Assembly: GCA_947631505.1 (NCBI GenBank)
Contig: CANRLR010000010.1
Coordinates: forward strand, 26,641-90,640
DNA length: 64,000 bases
From: an uncultured Lachnospiraceae bacterium
GTDB lineage: Bacteria; Bacillota; Clostridia; Lachnospirales; Lachnospiraceae
Direction of reading: 5' to 3'
Shown here: positions 7,744 to 16,432 of the stretch, one piece after another
Position numbering within the stretch: position 1 is the stretch's first letter
Layout of the letters: every line of letters begins with the position of its first letter
The notes under the pieces: generated by a model
Told to the model about the DNA's origin: nothing
The model's input: only the letters and a program-made list of their open reading frames with translations
The model's database searches: none
Translations under genes and position numbers: made by a program

Positions 7744-9018
7744 ATGAAAAAAAAAGTCTATCTGACACTGATTGCAGAAGGCGGACTTGTTGGGATTCTT
7801 GCCGGCCTCACTGCTGTTCTGTACCGATACTTACTTACATGGGCAGAATCCGGTCTATATGCAGTTTTGAACTTTATTCAAAGCAGACCATTTTATATTA
7901 TCTTGTGGTTTGCGATTTTAATTCTATTCGGACTTTTCGTCGGTGTTATTGTCCGCTGGGAAAGCATGGCATCCGGTTCCGGTATCCCTCAGGTATCCGG
8001 AGAAATAAAAAAGAAATTAGATCCTTGTTGGTGGCGTGTTCTCCTTGCCAAATTGACCGGCGGAACGATCAGCATTTTAGGCGGTTTATCTTTAGGAAGA
8101 GAAGGTCCTTCCGTTCAGCTCGGTGCAATGACAGCAAAAGGATTTTCCCGTATTACCAAAAAGAAAAAAAAGCATGAGTTGATTCTGATTTCCTGCGGTG
8201 CCGGAGCAGGACTTGCCGCCGCCTTTAATGCTCCCCTTGCCGGTATCTTATTCATTTTGGAAGAAATCCATCATGCTTATAACAAGACACTTCTTGCTGC
8301 CGGTATCACGGCGACCATTACTGCTGATTTTGTTTCCAAAATATTCTTTGGCCAGCATGTTATTTTTTCTTATCCCAGTTCAACAATTCCTTTAAAGGAA
8401 TATTGGTTATTGCTTTTGCTCGGAATTTTACTAGGACTGGCAGGGGCATTTTATAACTTTTTTATGCTGAAGGTTCAGAAGTTCTTTCAGACAATGAAAA
8501 AGGTTCCTTCCGTTCTCCGTATTGTAATTCCTTTTCTTCTGGCAGGCTTTTTAGGTCTCGTGCTTCCTCAGGTACTGGCCGGAGGACATTCTATGGTAGA
8601 ATTACTGGAAACCAGCCATCCGTCGGTCGGTTTTTTACTTCTGCTATTGTTTGTTAAGTTCCTTTTCTCTGCTGTAAGTTTTGGATCCGGTGCTCCGGGC
8701 GGTATTTTCTTTCCGCTCCTTGTTTTAGGCTCTTACATCGGTGCTGTTTATGGAGATTTATCAATCCAGCTTTTCGGGCTTTCGGATAATCTGTGGTCCC
8801 AATTTATTATACTCGGAATGGCGGGACTATTTTCTTCCATTACAAGAGCACCTCTGACCGGCATCATCCTGATTACAGAAATGAGCGGAAATATGCAGCG
8901 TCTGCTTGATATTGGTGTTGTTTGCATCCTCGCCTATGCTACCGCTAACCTGCTGGGAAGCAAACCGATTTATGATTCACTGTTAGAGAATATTATGATG
9001 TCAAGGTCAAAATATTGA
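7744..9018 (+). CDS. ClC family chloride channel/transporter
   Basis: 424 aa membrane protein; length and motifs fit the bacterial ClC group that exchanges chloride for protons. The chloride-path motifs are visible: ASGSGIPQ (selectivity Ser), LGREGPSVQLG (the gating Glu) and GSGAPGGIFFP. Roughly ten or more hydrophobic helices are spread along the chain. There is no C-terminal CBS domain. The ATG at 7744 follows GAGGTAGTGTGAAAA supplied by an R2 repeat, and the TGA stop falls inside an R1 repeat module. Whether it is a channel or an exchanger cannot be settled from the sequence alone. Confidence 0.9.
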   Translation: MKKKVYLTLIAEGGLVGILAGLTAVLYRYLLTWAESGLYAVLNFIQSRPFYIILWFAILILFGLFVGVIVRWESMASGSGIPQVSGEIKKKLDPCWWRVLLAKLTGGTISILGGLSLGREGPSVQLGAMTAKGFSRITKKKKKHELILISCGAGAGLAAAFNAPLAGILFILEEIHHAYNKTLLAAGITATITADFVSKIFFGQHVIFSYPSSTIPLKEYWLLLLLGILLGLAGAFYNFFMLKVQKFFQTMKKVPSVLRIVIPFLLAGFLGLVLPQVLAGGHSMVELLETSHPSVGFLLLLLFVKFLFSAVSFGSGAPGGIFFPLLVLGSYIGAVYGDLSIQLFGLSDNLWSQFIILGMAGLFSSITRAPLTGIILITEMSGNMQRLLDIGVVCILAYATANLLGSKPIYDSLLENIMMSRSKY

Positions 9019-9091
9019 CCCGCCAAACATGAGAAAGTAGCCGTTTCCTACGGAAACGCGCGGATTTCGAATGTTTGCAGGATTGCGGGAT
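9012..9091 (+). repeat. R1 dispersed repeat, internal module, copy b
   Basis: About 80 nt nearly identical to 19263-19341: CCCGCCAAACATGAGAAAGT, then GTTTCC-TAC-GGAAAC (a small perfect hairpin), then GAATGTTTGCAGGATTGCGGG. The outer ends also pair (CCCGCCAAACAT with ATGTTTG...GCGGG). It provides the stop codon of the ClC gene and may act as its transcript end. Confidence 0.85.
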
Positions 9092-9100
9092 CTCTTGTAA

Positions 9101-11095
9101 TCACTTTTCCACATATTTTCCGGTTCTCACCACTTCGCCTGTGATATCCAAAAATATCTCATAGTGGTCAGACGGTAAAGAATCAAATTGCATAGAATAA
9201 TAATATTCATTATTCTTAAATATTTCCATCGTCTGATACGTGTCGTCAAAATCTACCGCATACGTTCCTTTTTCACCGACAAAATACACTTTCAGCAAGT
9301 CATGGTCAATATAACGGACAAATAAAAGCTGTTCCTGCACCATATATTTTAATTTTCGGCTCTTAAAAAGACGACAGGAGGAAAAATCCCTACTCTGTTC
9401 CACTTTATAGGGACGTTTCGTATGTCCCACCAAATAATTATGTGTAATCGGCATTGGCTCAGCAAGAGCCTCCATATCCGGTGCGAATTCATACGCACGA
9501 AAATATCCCGGTCTCACACCATACTCAGCTAAGAGTTCTCCGGTCTTGAAATCGTACTCGTAGACACCGCCGCCGCACCCTTTTACATTTTCCGCATAAG
9601 CTCCCGCCATGGAATAGATGTGTCCCTCTTCCTTACAGTAAATGCCATTGGCCCGAATACGGGTCTTCGGACATCCAAAACGTTTGAACTGCTCTACGGT
9701 ACCCTCTTTCTCATTTACAGTATAAATGCTGACGTAGGACAGCGGATCACCGTCAAAAGATTTTGCTTTTCTCCGTTTCGCCCAGTGATTGTCAAAAATC
9801 ATAATATGCTTTGTGTCAGGATTTCCATCAAAATTCTCATCCAGCTCATAGGCCGCATGCTGCTGATAAGTCCACTTTACATCGCCGATCGGTTTTAATA
9901 GTTTATCTACCATTCCGGTTTTTTTCCAGAACTTCACATCGGATAAGAGCCAGCGTAATTTCTTTGTCTTATAATCCACGCTGATCACAGCATGGATATT
10001 TCGGAGAGAAATCAGCACAGTTTCATCCTTCGGATAATAAACGACTGAATTTACATGAGCCCAGTCCATCATGTTCTTGTACTTATCATCAAATAAATCT
10101 TCTATTTTTAATTCCCAGACATTTTCTCCCGTTTCCCGGTCGATTTCCACTACCATATCTTCTGTATGTTCCATCATCGTATTGCTTCCGGTCAAGAAGT
10201 TGCCGCCTTCTTTTTCTTCCAGTGTGTGATGAACTCCTTTTTTCGACAGGTAAGTGCGGTACACACGTCCCAAGTAATCCATATCGTGATATACCGATGT
10301 CTGTGGATTGGAGTAGGATGGAACAGCGATCTCCTTTTCCATAAAGACAAAGCGTCCCCCGGATAACGGGAAAATGCCATAACCGCGCACTTTACGCCGG
10401 AGATAATAACGGATACTTCCCTGCTTATCAAAAGCACAGGTCTTGATATCCACGCCACCGTTAATCATAATATTTTTAAACGCAGGATTTTCCGCCACTT
10501 TAAATGTCTGTATTACATCTTTCAGATCCATTGGCAGTGCTTTTGTCTTAACCGGCACAACACGTCTTTCTATCACTTCATTTTTCTCGTTCAAAAGCTC
10601 TATTTTCACCTTGTTTTTCCGGTTCGGGTACAATCCTACGACCGGAATCCGATGATATTTGGTATATGGCAGATGATAAACGAAGTCTGTCTCCTGAATC
10701 TTTCCCGGCACTGTGACACGAATTCCACAGCTTCCCTCTGTTTCAAAAAGAATCAATGCTGTTAAAGGTGCTTCACCAAAAGGATTGACAACCAAGAACA
10801 TATTGGGATAAAGGTACATTCCGCTATGCAGCAATTCTTCAAAATATAAGTCTCTCGCCAATGTTTTTACCGGCAATGCTGCCGTTTGTTTGATATTGGT
10901 ACGTACGGCTTTCGCCTCTTCCCTTGTGATCTTTTCCCGAAAAGGCATTGCTTCCTTTGCCATCTTGCTAAGTCCACATATTTCTAATGTGCCGCCCTCC
11001 TTTAATCGTATCACTTCCGTACGCCGTTTTAACCGGTCATCCGCCTTTCTCTGTAACTTTCCCAATCCTCTCTTACACGTAGCCACAAAATTCAT
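9101..11095 (-). CDS. Arylsulfotransferase (ASST) family protein
   Basis: 664 aa from the ATG at 11095 (GGAGGG 7 nt upstream). The layout follows ASST: an N-terminal beta domain (about 60-190, with NPFGEAPLTALILFET), then a beta-propeller containing WAHVNSVVYYPKDETVLISL and TYQQHAAYE, which match the conserved His-bearing segments of the family, and FDNHWAKRR. Known ASST enzymes transfer sulfate between phenols without PAPS and are exported. This one has no signal peptide. It sits 18 nt after cysC at the end of a cysD-cysN-cysC operon, so a link to PAPS or sulfated metabolites is likely but inferred. Direct use of PAPS by this fold is not established. Confidence 0.82.
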   Translation of the reverse strand: MNFVATCKRGLGKLQRKADDRLKRRTEVIRLKEGGTLEICGLSKMAKEAMPFREKITREEAKAVRTNIKQTAALPVKTLARDLYFEELLHSGMYLYPNMFLVVNPFGEAPLTALILFETEGSCGIRVTVPGKIQETDFVYHLPYTKYHRIPVVGLYPNRKNKVKIELLNEKNEVIERRVVPVKTKALPMDLKDVIQTFKVAENPAFKNIMINGGVDIKTCAFDKQGSIRYYLRRKVRGYGIFPLSGGRFVFMEKEIAVPSYSNPQTSVYHDMDYLGRVYRTYLSKKGVHHTLEEKEGGNFLTGSNTMMEHTEDMVVEIDRETGENVWELKIEDLFDDKYKNMMDWAHVNSVVYYPKDETVLISLRNIHAVISVDYKTKKLRWLLSDVKFWKKTGMVDKLLKPIGDVKWTYQQHAAYELDENFDGNPDTKHIMIFDNHWAKRRKAKSFDGDPLSYVSIYTVNEKEGTVEQFKRFGCPKTRIRANGIYCKEEGHIYSMAGAYAENVKGCGGGVYEYDFKTGELLAEYGVRPGYFRAYEFAPDMEALAEPMPITHNYLVGHTKRPYKVEQSRDFSSCRLFKSRKLKYMVQEQLLFVRYIDHDLLKVYFVGEKGTYAVDFDDTYQTMEIFKNNEYYYSMQFDSLPSDHYEIFLDITGEVVRTGKYVEK

Positions 11096-11113
11096 TATCT
11101 TGCCCTCCATGCT

Positions 11114-11695
11114 TTACAGATATTTTATTATCTCCTGATATACTTTTTCCGCACACTCCTCTGGATCATACGCCACAGTATCTAAAATAAGTTCCGGCTT
11201 CTCCGGCTCTTCATAGACAGAATCTTTTCCTGTAAAATTTGTTATGTTTTTTTGATAGAGCCCTTTGGGATCTCTTTTTTGGCACGTTTCAAAGTCCGTA
11301 CTCACATATACCTCAATGAAGTTCCCCTCCCCCGCCCGTTCTCTGGCAAATTCTCTCATTGCCCGGAACGGCGAAATAAAAGAAACGAGTGCAATCATTC
11401 CCGCTTCCTGAAACAACGCAGCAATTTCACTGATTCGCCGGATATTTTCATTCCGGTCCTCATCGGAAAATCCAAGGTCTGAATTGATACCATGACGAAT
11501 ATTGTCACCATCCAGCAGATAGGCCGCTCTCCCGGAATCTATCAGCTTTTTCTCTACCTCTACTGCTATTGTGGACTTGCCGGAACCGGATAATCCGGTA
11601 AACCAGACGACCAGTCCCTTCTGCCCTAACACCCGTTTTCGGTCTTCCCTGCTGACCTTATTCGGATGCCATACAATATTTTCGTTTTTATTCAT
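11114..11695 (-). CDS. cysC: Adenylylsulfate (APS) kinase
   Basis: 193 aa from the ATG at 11695 (GGAGAG 5 nt upstream); an ATG four codons earlier is less well placed. It phosphorylates APS to PAPS. All catalytic motifs are intact: P-loop GLSGSGKSTIA, LLDGDNIRHGINSDLGFS, the RNENIRRISEIA helix and the SFISPFR loop. It lies between cysN and the arylsulfotransferase gene, and presumably supplies the kinase activity that the degenerate C-terminal domain of CysN lacks. Confidence 0.95.
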   Translation of the reverse strand: MNKNENIVWHPNKVSREDRKRVLGQKGLVVWFTGLSGSGKSTIAVEVEKKLIDSGRAAYLLDGDNIRHGINSDLGFSDEDRNENIRRISEIAALFQEAGMIALVSFISPFRAMREFARERAGEGNFIEVYVSTDFETCQKRDPKGLYQKNITNFTGKDSVYEEPEKPELILDTVAYDPEECAEKVYQEIIKYL

Positions 11696-11720
11696 CGTTC
11701 TCTCCATTTCAAAACCAATA

Positions 11721-11755
11721 GAAAAATATGCTATCGAGCATATTTTAACACTATT
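11721..11755 (-). repeat. R2 hairpin repeat between cysN and cysC
   Basis: On the minus strand ATAGTGTTAAAATATGCTCG-ATAGCATATTTTTC forms a perfect stem (AAAATATGCT with AGCATATTTT). The same hairpin, with a few changes, is at about 51.11-51.16 kb. It occupies the cysN-cysC gap and overlaps the end of cysN. Confidence 0.7.
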
Positions 11756-13541
11756 ATGCCTTAAAAATAGTTCCCGTATCCTTCAGCATATTCTTGATCT
11801 TATAAATACTCTTTTCGTAATCCTTATCTGCCAGATGCATATCGGCGGAGATATCGGTCGTCACCTCATTGCCGACCCAGACAACCTCAAATTCCCGCTG
11901 CATAACGGTTTTCATAATTTTGTAATCGGACTGGGTAAGTCCGGTCGCCGTAACAATAAGAATCATACCTGCATCCAGCATAAGATTAGCAACCTCTGCA
12001 AAACGCCGTATCTGTTCTTTATGATTCTGCACATCTGCCTTCTTCGTATCAGCACCGACACCATAGAGATAGCTTCCCATTCCCATATAGTACACATAAC
12101 GTCCACAATTCATGAGTTCTCTCTCAAGAAGTTTTGCAAGCTTCTTCTTTCCGGTTCCGTCCGGTCCTGTCAGAACAATCAGATTTGGTCTTTGGGCATA
12201 ATGTTCCATACGGTCTTCTACCGAGATCTCACTCATTTCCCACTTATAGTTCCGAAGCATCGTTCCTTCCCGAAGTTCCTGCTCATCGTCCTCCAAGGCA
12301 GCTGTAATAATACCACCGCCGGCGATTTCATAATCATCTACAATGACAAAACGGCTGGTTCCGGCAATATCTTCTACCAGATCAAAGGCAATCGGTTTAT
12401 CCGTACGCAAAATACATTCTGCCACTTCATTTTTTCCCACGGATGTCTGCTCTTCATTGGCATCCAAATTAGAAGAATTAATGACACCCTTGACCTTTTC
12501 GACTTCCATTTTCACTTTTTCAGAACCGATCTTCAAGAAATAAGTTTTACCCGGTGTCAGATTTTTCTTGCCAAGCCAGAATATGTTGGCAGCAATGCGG
12601 GATGAGGTCTGCGGTGCTTTTTCCCCGGCAATACTCATCAGTTCACCGCGGGTAATATATATCTGCTCGACCATAGTAAAGCCGATTGCCATACCCGGTC
12701 TTCCTACTTCAATCGGATCGGCATGGAATACTTCAATGTTCTTTATATGGCTTCTTTTTCCCGATGGGTAAAATACAACTTCCTGCCCCGGACGGATGGT
12801 ACCCGTTTCAATCGTTCCTGCCACGATCCGGCGGTCATCGCCATTTCTTGTAAACTTGTATACATCCTGTACCGGCATACGGAACGGCTGGTCTTCATGA
12901 GGCTGTTCGCACTCAAATTCATCCAGCACTTCTAAAACACACATACCATCATACCACGGCATTTTATCACTTTTCTTCACAATATTTTCTCCCATAAAGG
13001 AGCTTACCGGAAGAACAAACTTCGGTGTAATGTTTATCTTTTTCAAAAATTCTAAGTATTCTGTCTTCACACGTTCGTAAACGCTCTGGTCATAATCCAC
13101 TAAATCCATTTTGTTGATCACTACCGCAATCTGACGGATTCCGAGCATCGACAGCATATAGGCATGCCGGCGGGAGTTCTCCTGTACCCCCTCTTTGGCA
13201 TCTATCATAAGAAGGGCTGCCTCTGCACGGGAAGCACCGGTTATCATATTTTTTAAAAATTCAATATGTCCCGGAGCATCCAAAATAATATAATCCCGTT
13301 TCTCTGTCTTAAAAAAACATCTTGCCGTATCAATCGTAATTCCCTGTGCCTGTTCATCCTTCAGGGCATCCAGCAGAAACGCATATTCAAAAGGTTTTGA
13401 GTTTCTGCGGCAGGTCTCCTTCACCTGCTCTAATTTCCCCTCCGGCAAAGAGTCGGTATCTGCTAACAAACGGCCCATAAGAGTCGATTTACCGTGATCC
13501 ACATGTCCCACAATGACGATATTCATATCTTCTTTTTTCAT
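11754..13541 (-). CDS. cysN: Sulfate adenylyltransferase GTPase subunit with degenerate APS-kinase domain
   Basis: 595 aa, the length of a CysNC fusion. Residues 1-210 are the GTPase: [21 protein letters not shown] and NKMD. Beta-barrel domains follow to about 430. With CysD it activates sulfate to APS. Residues 453-595 align with APS kinase but the catalytic motifs are broken: the P-loop reads GPDGTGKKK instead of GxxGxGKST, and the DGDN(I/V)RHG segment is replaced by [15 protein letters not shown]. The tail is therefore probably not a kinase; a structural or regulatory role is inferred. The start is 3 nt after cysD. Confidence 0.93.
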   Translation of the reverse strand: MKKEDMNIVIVGHVDHGKSTLMGRLLADTDSLPEGKLEQVKETCRRNSKPFEYAFLLDALKDEQAQGITIDTARCFFKTEKRDYIILDAPGHIEFLKNMITGASRAEAALLMIDAKEGVQENSRRHAYMLSMLGIRQIAVVINKMDLVDYDQSVYERVKTEYLEFLKKINITPKFVLPVSSFMGENIVKKSDKMPWYDGMCVLEVLDEFECEQPHEDQPFRMPVQDVYKFTRNGDDRRIVAGTIETGTIRPGQEVVFYPSGKRSHIKNIEVFHADPIEVGRPGMAIGFTMVEQIYITRGELMSIAGEKAPQTSSRIAANIFWLGKKNLTPGKTYFLKIGSEKVKMEVEKVKGVINSSNLDANEEQTSVGKNEVAECILRTDKPIAFDLVEDIAGTSRFVIVDDYEIAGGGIITAALEDDEQELREGTMLRNYKWEMSEISVEDRMEHYAQRPNLIVLTGPDGTGKKKLAKLLERELMNCGRYVYYMGMGSYLYGVGADTKKADVQNHKEQIRRFAEVANLMLDAGMILIVTATGLTQSDYKIMKTVMQREFEVVWVGNEVTTDISADMHLADKDYEKSIYKIKNMLKDTGTIFKA

Positions 13542-13544
13542 AGC

Positions 13545-14426
13545 TTACATGTAACCTCCTCTTCTAAGTTCTTCCAGACCGCCGCCCCCTTCTTTATCCT
13601 GAGCACGTCCAGAACGCTCTGCAATATTGGCAAACTTTCCTGTCTTTAATTCCTCAATCACTTCATGAACATTTTTCGCGGTCGACTCCACCGGGAACGT
13701 ACATGGGCCACAGCCAAGAGAACGGTATCTGGTTCCATTTCCCTGATCAAAATACAAAGAAACAACCGGGATATTTTCCCGCTCAATATATTCCCACACA
13801 TCCAGCTCTGTCCAGTCAAGCAGCGGATGAACACGGACATGGGTACCCGGTGCCCAGTCTGTCTTATACTGATTCCAGAATTCCGGCGGCTGGTCACCTA
13901 CATCCCAATCGTTATTCTTGTCACGTGGTGAGAAATAACGCTCCTTGGAACGGCTTCCCTCTTCATCCGCTCTTGCCCCTACAATAACTCCGGTATAAGG
14001 TTCACAGTTCGTATCTTTCTCATAAATCCCTTTGCTGTGATTAAAACGGTATCTTGGCCAGCTGGCATTCAGCGTATTCGTCAATGCCTCCGTTTTTAAC
14101 CGCTTACAGCATTCCAGATGGGAAACATTACCTGACGGAAATGTTTCATTCTTCTCCAATGCCTCGGTGTTTTCTCCATAAATCATGTCGAGATTCCATT
14201 CTGCTGCCAAACGGTCCCGGTACTCAATCATCTCCGGAATTTTGTGATGGGTATCAATGTGCACCAAAGGAATCGGTACATGCCCGAAAAATGCCTTTCG
14301 TGCCAGCCACAATAATACTGTAGAATCCTTCCCGATTGACCACAGCATACATAGATTACCCAACTCACTATATGCCTCCCGCAATATGTGTACGCTTTTG
14401 TACTCCAACATATCCAAATGATCCAT
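13545..14426 (-). CDS. cysD: Sulfate adenylyltransferase small subunit
   Basis: 293 aa. The ATP-PPi-loop subunit that forms APS from ATP and sulfate with CysN. The PP-loop [17 protein letters not shown] is at about 30-46, with [31 protein letters not shown] and the [17 protein letters not shown] region. [11 protein letters not shown] near the C terminus is typical. First gene of the operon; the ATG at 14426 has GGAGG 8 nt upstream. No cysH, sulfite reductase or sulfate transporter gene is in the window, which is unusual for an assimilatory locus. Confidence 0.95.
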   Translation of the reverse strand: MDHLDMLEYKSVHILREAYSELGNLCMLWSIGKDSTVLLWLARKAFFGHVPIPLVHIDTHHKIPEMIEYRDRLAAEWNLDMIYGENTEALEKNETFPSGNVSHLECCKRLKTEALTNTLNASWPRYRFNHSKGIYEKDTNCEPYTGVIVGARADEEGSRSKERYFSPRDKNNDWDVGDQPPEFWNQYKTDWAPGTHVRVHPLLDWTELDVWEYIERENIPVVSLYFDQGNGTRYRSLGCGPCTFPVESTAKNVHEVIEELKTGKFANIAERSGRAQDKEGGGGLEELRRGGYM

Positions 14427-14463
14427 GTTTATGACCTCCGCATATTTTTTCGTATATTAATCG

Positions 14464-14491
14464 TTGATAGATTATCGGAAAAATATGTCAA
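14464..14491 (-). promoter_or_regulatory. Predicted promoter of the cysDNC-arylsulfotransferase operon
   Basis: On the minus strand TTGACA (14486-14491), 16-nt spacer, TATCAA (14464-14469). Imperfect direct repeats CGATAATCTATC and CGATTAATATAC overlap the -10 region and could be an operator. Confidence 0.45.
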
Positions 14492-14502
14492 TTCGGTGAC
14501 AT

Positions 14503-15873
14503 CTATTCATTTTTTTCAATTTTAATTTTTTTGTCTAATTGTCTGTATACCGTTACATACATTGTTGCAAAGCAGGCCCCTCCCCCAATAAAATTAGAGA
14601 TGGGTTCTGCCAAGAACACTCCCATTACACCAATGGATTCTATGTTAGGCAGAAAAATGGTAAGAGGAACTACAATAATTACCTTTCGGAAAATTGAGAA
14701 GAACACAGAACGTTTGCTGAAGCCAAGACCAGTAAAGGTATTCTGGCCGGAAAACTGCAATGCCATCATAAAGAATCCAAAAAAATATATATGCAGGCAG
14801 TTTACTCCTTTTTCAATGACTTCCATGTCGGTGCTGAATACCCCTAAGAAAAACCGGGGGAAGAGAAAGACCAGCAGCCATGCCAGTAAAGTATAAATAA
14901 ACAGAGTTATTGACATAAAGGAAATACTCTGCCGGACACGGTCTTCCCTTCCTGCTCCGTAATTATATCCCATGACCGGCTGTGCTCCTGCGCCAATGCC
15001 CGAAACCGGCATCGCTACCACTTCCCGTATCGAATTAATAATCGTCATAACTCCCACATAAATGTCTCCGCCATAGTTCTGCAAGGTAGCATTACAGACC
15101 ATCTGTACAAGTGAATTCGTTACTGACATAGTAAATCCCGACACTCCCAGTCCCATCATCCGAAGTACACGCTTCCGGGCCAGTCGGAGACGGCATCTTC
15201 GCAGCCGTATCACTGCCTTTTTTCCCACTAAAAAATGTAACGTCCACAGAGCCGCCACCGCCTGCGATATTACAGTTGCAACGGCAGCCCCCTGCACACC
15301 AAGATCTAATCCGAAAATAAAGACCGGGTCCAGTATAATATTAAGCCCGGCCCCGATAATAACCGTTGCCATTCCTATCTTTCCGAACCCCTGTCCACTA
15401 ATGAAACTATTTAATCCCAAACTGAGCAGCACAAAAATATTCCCCATCAGATAAATGGTAAGATAACGGTCTGCATAGGGATAGGTAGCATCACTGGCCC
15501 CCAATAAGTATAAAACGGGACGTTTTAAGAGTAATCCGGCAACCGTTAAGCCAATACCGAACAGAATTAACAGCACAAAGCTGTTCCCTAAGAGATATTC
15601 TGCTTCCGTGTCATTCCCCTTTCCTCTCTCAATCGAAAACAGGGGGGCGCCTCCCATCCCAATTAAATTAGCAAAGGCAATGACGATTGTAATGACCGGA
15701 AGGCACACGCCAAGACCGGTCAATGCCAACGCACTGCCCTGTTCCATTCTCCCAATATAAATTCTGTCAATAATATTATACAAAACATTAATCAGCTGGG
15801 CGAGTGTCATCGGTACTGCCAGCCTTATAATATTCCGCCGGATACTTCCCTTTGTAAAGTCTGTTACTTCCAA
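14503..15873 (-). CDS. MATE family efflux transporter
   Basis: 456 aa with about twelve hydrophobic helices arranged as two similar halves. N-terminal PMTLAQLINVLYNIIDRIYIG and the later SFISGQGFGKIGMATVIIGAGLNIILDP are typical of the MATE/NorM-DinF group, which exports cations or drugs in exchange for Na+ or H+. The start overlaps the end of the upstream DUF5662 gene by 10 nt, so the two are probably translationally coupled. Substrate unknown. Confidence 0.92.
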   Translation of the reverse strand: MEVTDFTKGSIRRNIIRLAVPMTLAQLINVLYNIIDRIYIGRMEQGSALALTGLGVCLPVITIVIAFANLIGMGGAPLFSIERGKGNDTEAEYLLGNSFVLLILFGIGLTVAGLLLKRPVLYLLGASDATYPYADRYLTIYLMGNIFVLLSLGLNSFISGQGFGKIGMATVIIGAGLNIILDPVFIFGLDLGVQGAAVATVISQAVAALWTLHFLVGKKAVIRLRRCRLRLARKRVLRMMGLGVSGFTMSVTNSLVQMVCNATLQNYGGDIYVGVMTIINSIREVVAMPVSGIGAGAQPVMGYNYGAGREDRVRQSISFMSITLFIYTLLAWLLVFLFPRFFLGVFSTDMEVIEKGVNCLHIYFFGFFMMALQFSGQNTFTGLGFSKRSVFFSIFRKVIIVVPLTIFLPNIESIGVMGVFLAEPISNFIGGGACFATMYVTVYRQLDKKIKIEKNE

Positions 15874-16418
15874 TGTGCTTTATCCTTCTTTCCTTCTACA
15901 CGAACCACATTTTTGATATAAGAAAAAGTCTCCTTTTCCCCTTTATCCCGAAGCATTATAAGAAGCTCTTCCAATTTTCTTGAAGTTTCCTTATGCATCC
16001 ACCGACGCTTCCGTCCCTTGTCAAAATATTCATACGGTTTCTTTTCATCATAATCACTGCCATAATATATCTTACTTGCTGCCACCCGGTCACAGAACAT
16101 TTCAATCAGATACTTTGTCGGCATTTCCACCGGCTTTTTGCAGTTCAGCTCTTCATCATAATCCACCCAGTATTCAAAATGGTGTTTATTCCGTCCCTGA
16201 TGATGCAGCCATGCACGGGAAAAGCCATACTGTTCCCGCTCCTTTACATTCGGACTTTCATCCCCCAGATAATTTCTGGCCCCCGGGATAAACTCTGTTA
16301 AACTGTATTTGGACAAATCATGAAAAAGTCCCTGCCATAATATTCCAGCCTTATAACAATGTGCAATCACCTTATGACGATGTCGTGTAATGGTGGAAAA
16401 ATGTTTCCATATATGCAT
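15864..16418 (-). CDS. DUF5662 family protein
   Basis: 184 aa, soluble. The sequence has a His-rich pattern typical of this uncharacterised family: HRHKVIAHCYKAG, FHDLSKYS and HHQGRNKHHFEYWVDY. The HD-like spacing suggests a metal-binding helical bundle, but no activity is known. It lies 14 nt downstream of the ChrA gene and overlaps the MATE gene, so the three form a likely transcription unit. The family assignment is from memory of the motif pattern. Confidence 0.7.
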   Translation of the reverse strand: MHIWKHFSTITRHRHKVIAHCYKAGILWQGLFHDLSKYSLTEFIPGARNYLGDESPNVKEREQYGFSRAWLHHQGRNKHHFEYWVDYDEELNCKKPVEMPTKYLIEMFCDRVAASKIYYGSDYDEKKPYEYFDKGRKRRWMHKETSRKLEELLIMLRDKGEKETFSYIKNVVRVEGKKDKAHWK

Positions 16419-16432
16419 GATTTCCTCCGTTC

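Noticed and set aside
11571..12605. 344-aa plus-strand open frame
   Set aside because: Fully antisense to cysN and cysC, which carry clear motifs; low-complexity, Ile/Phe/His-rich translation and no binding site.
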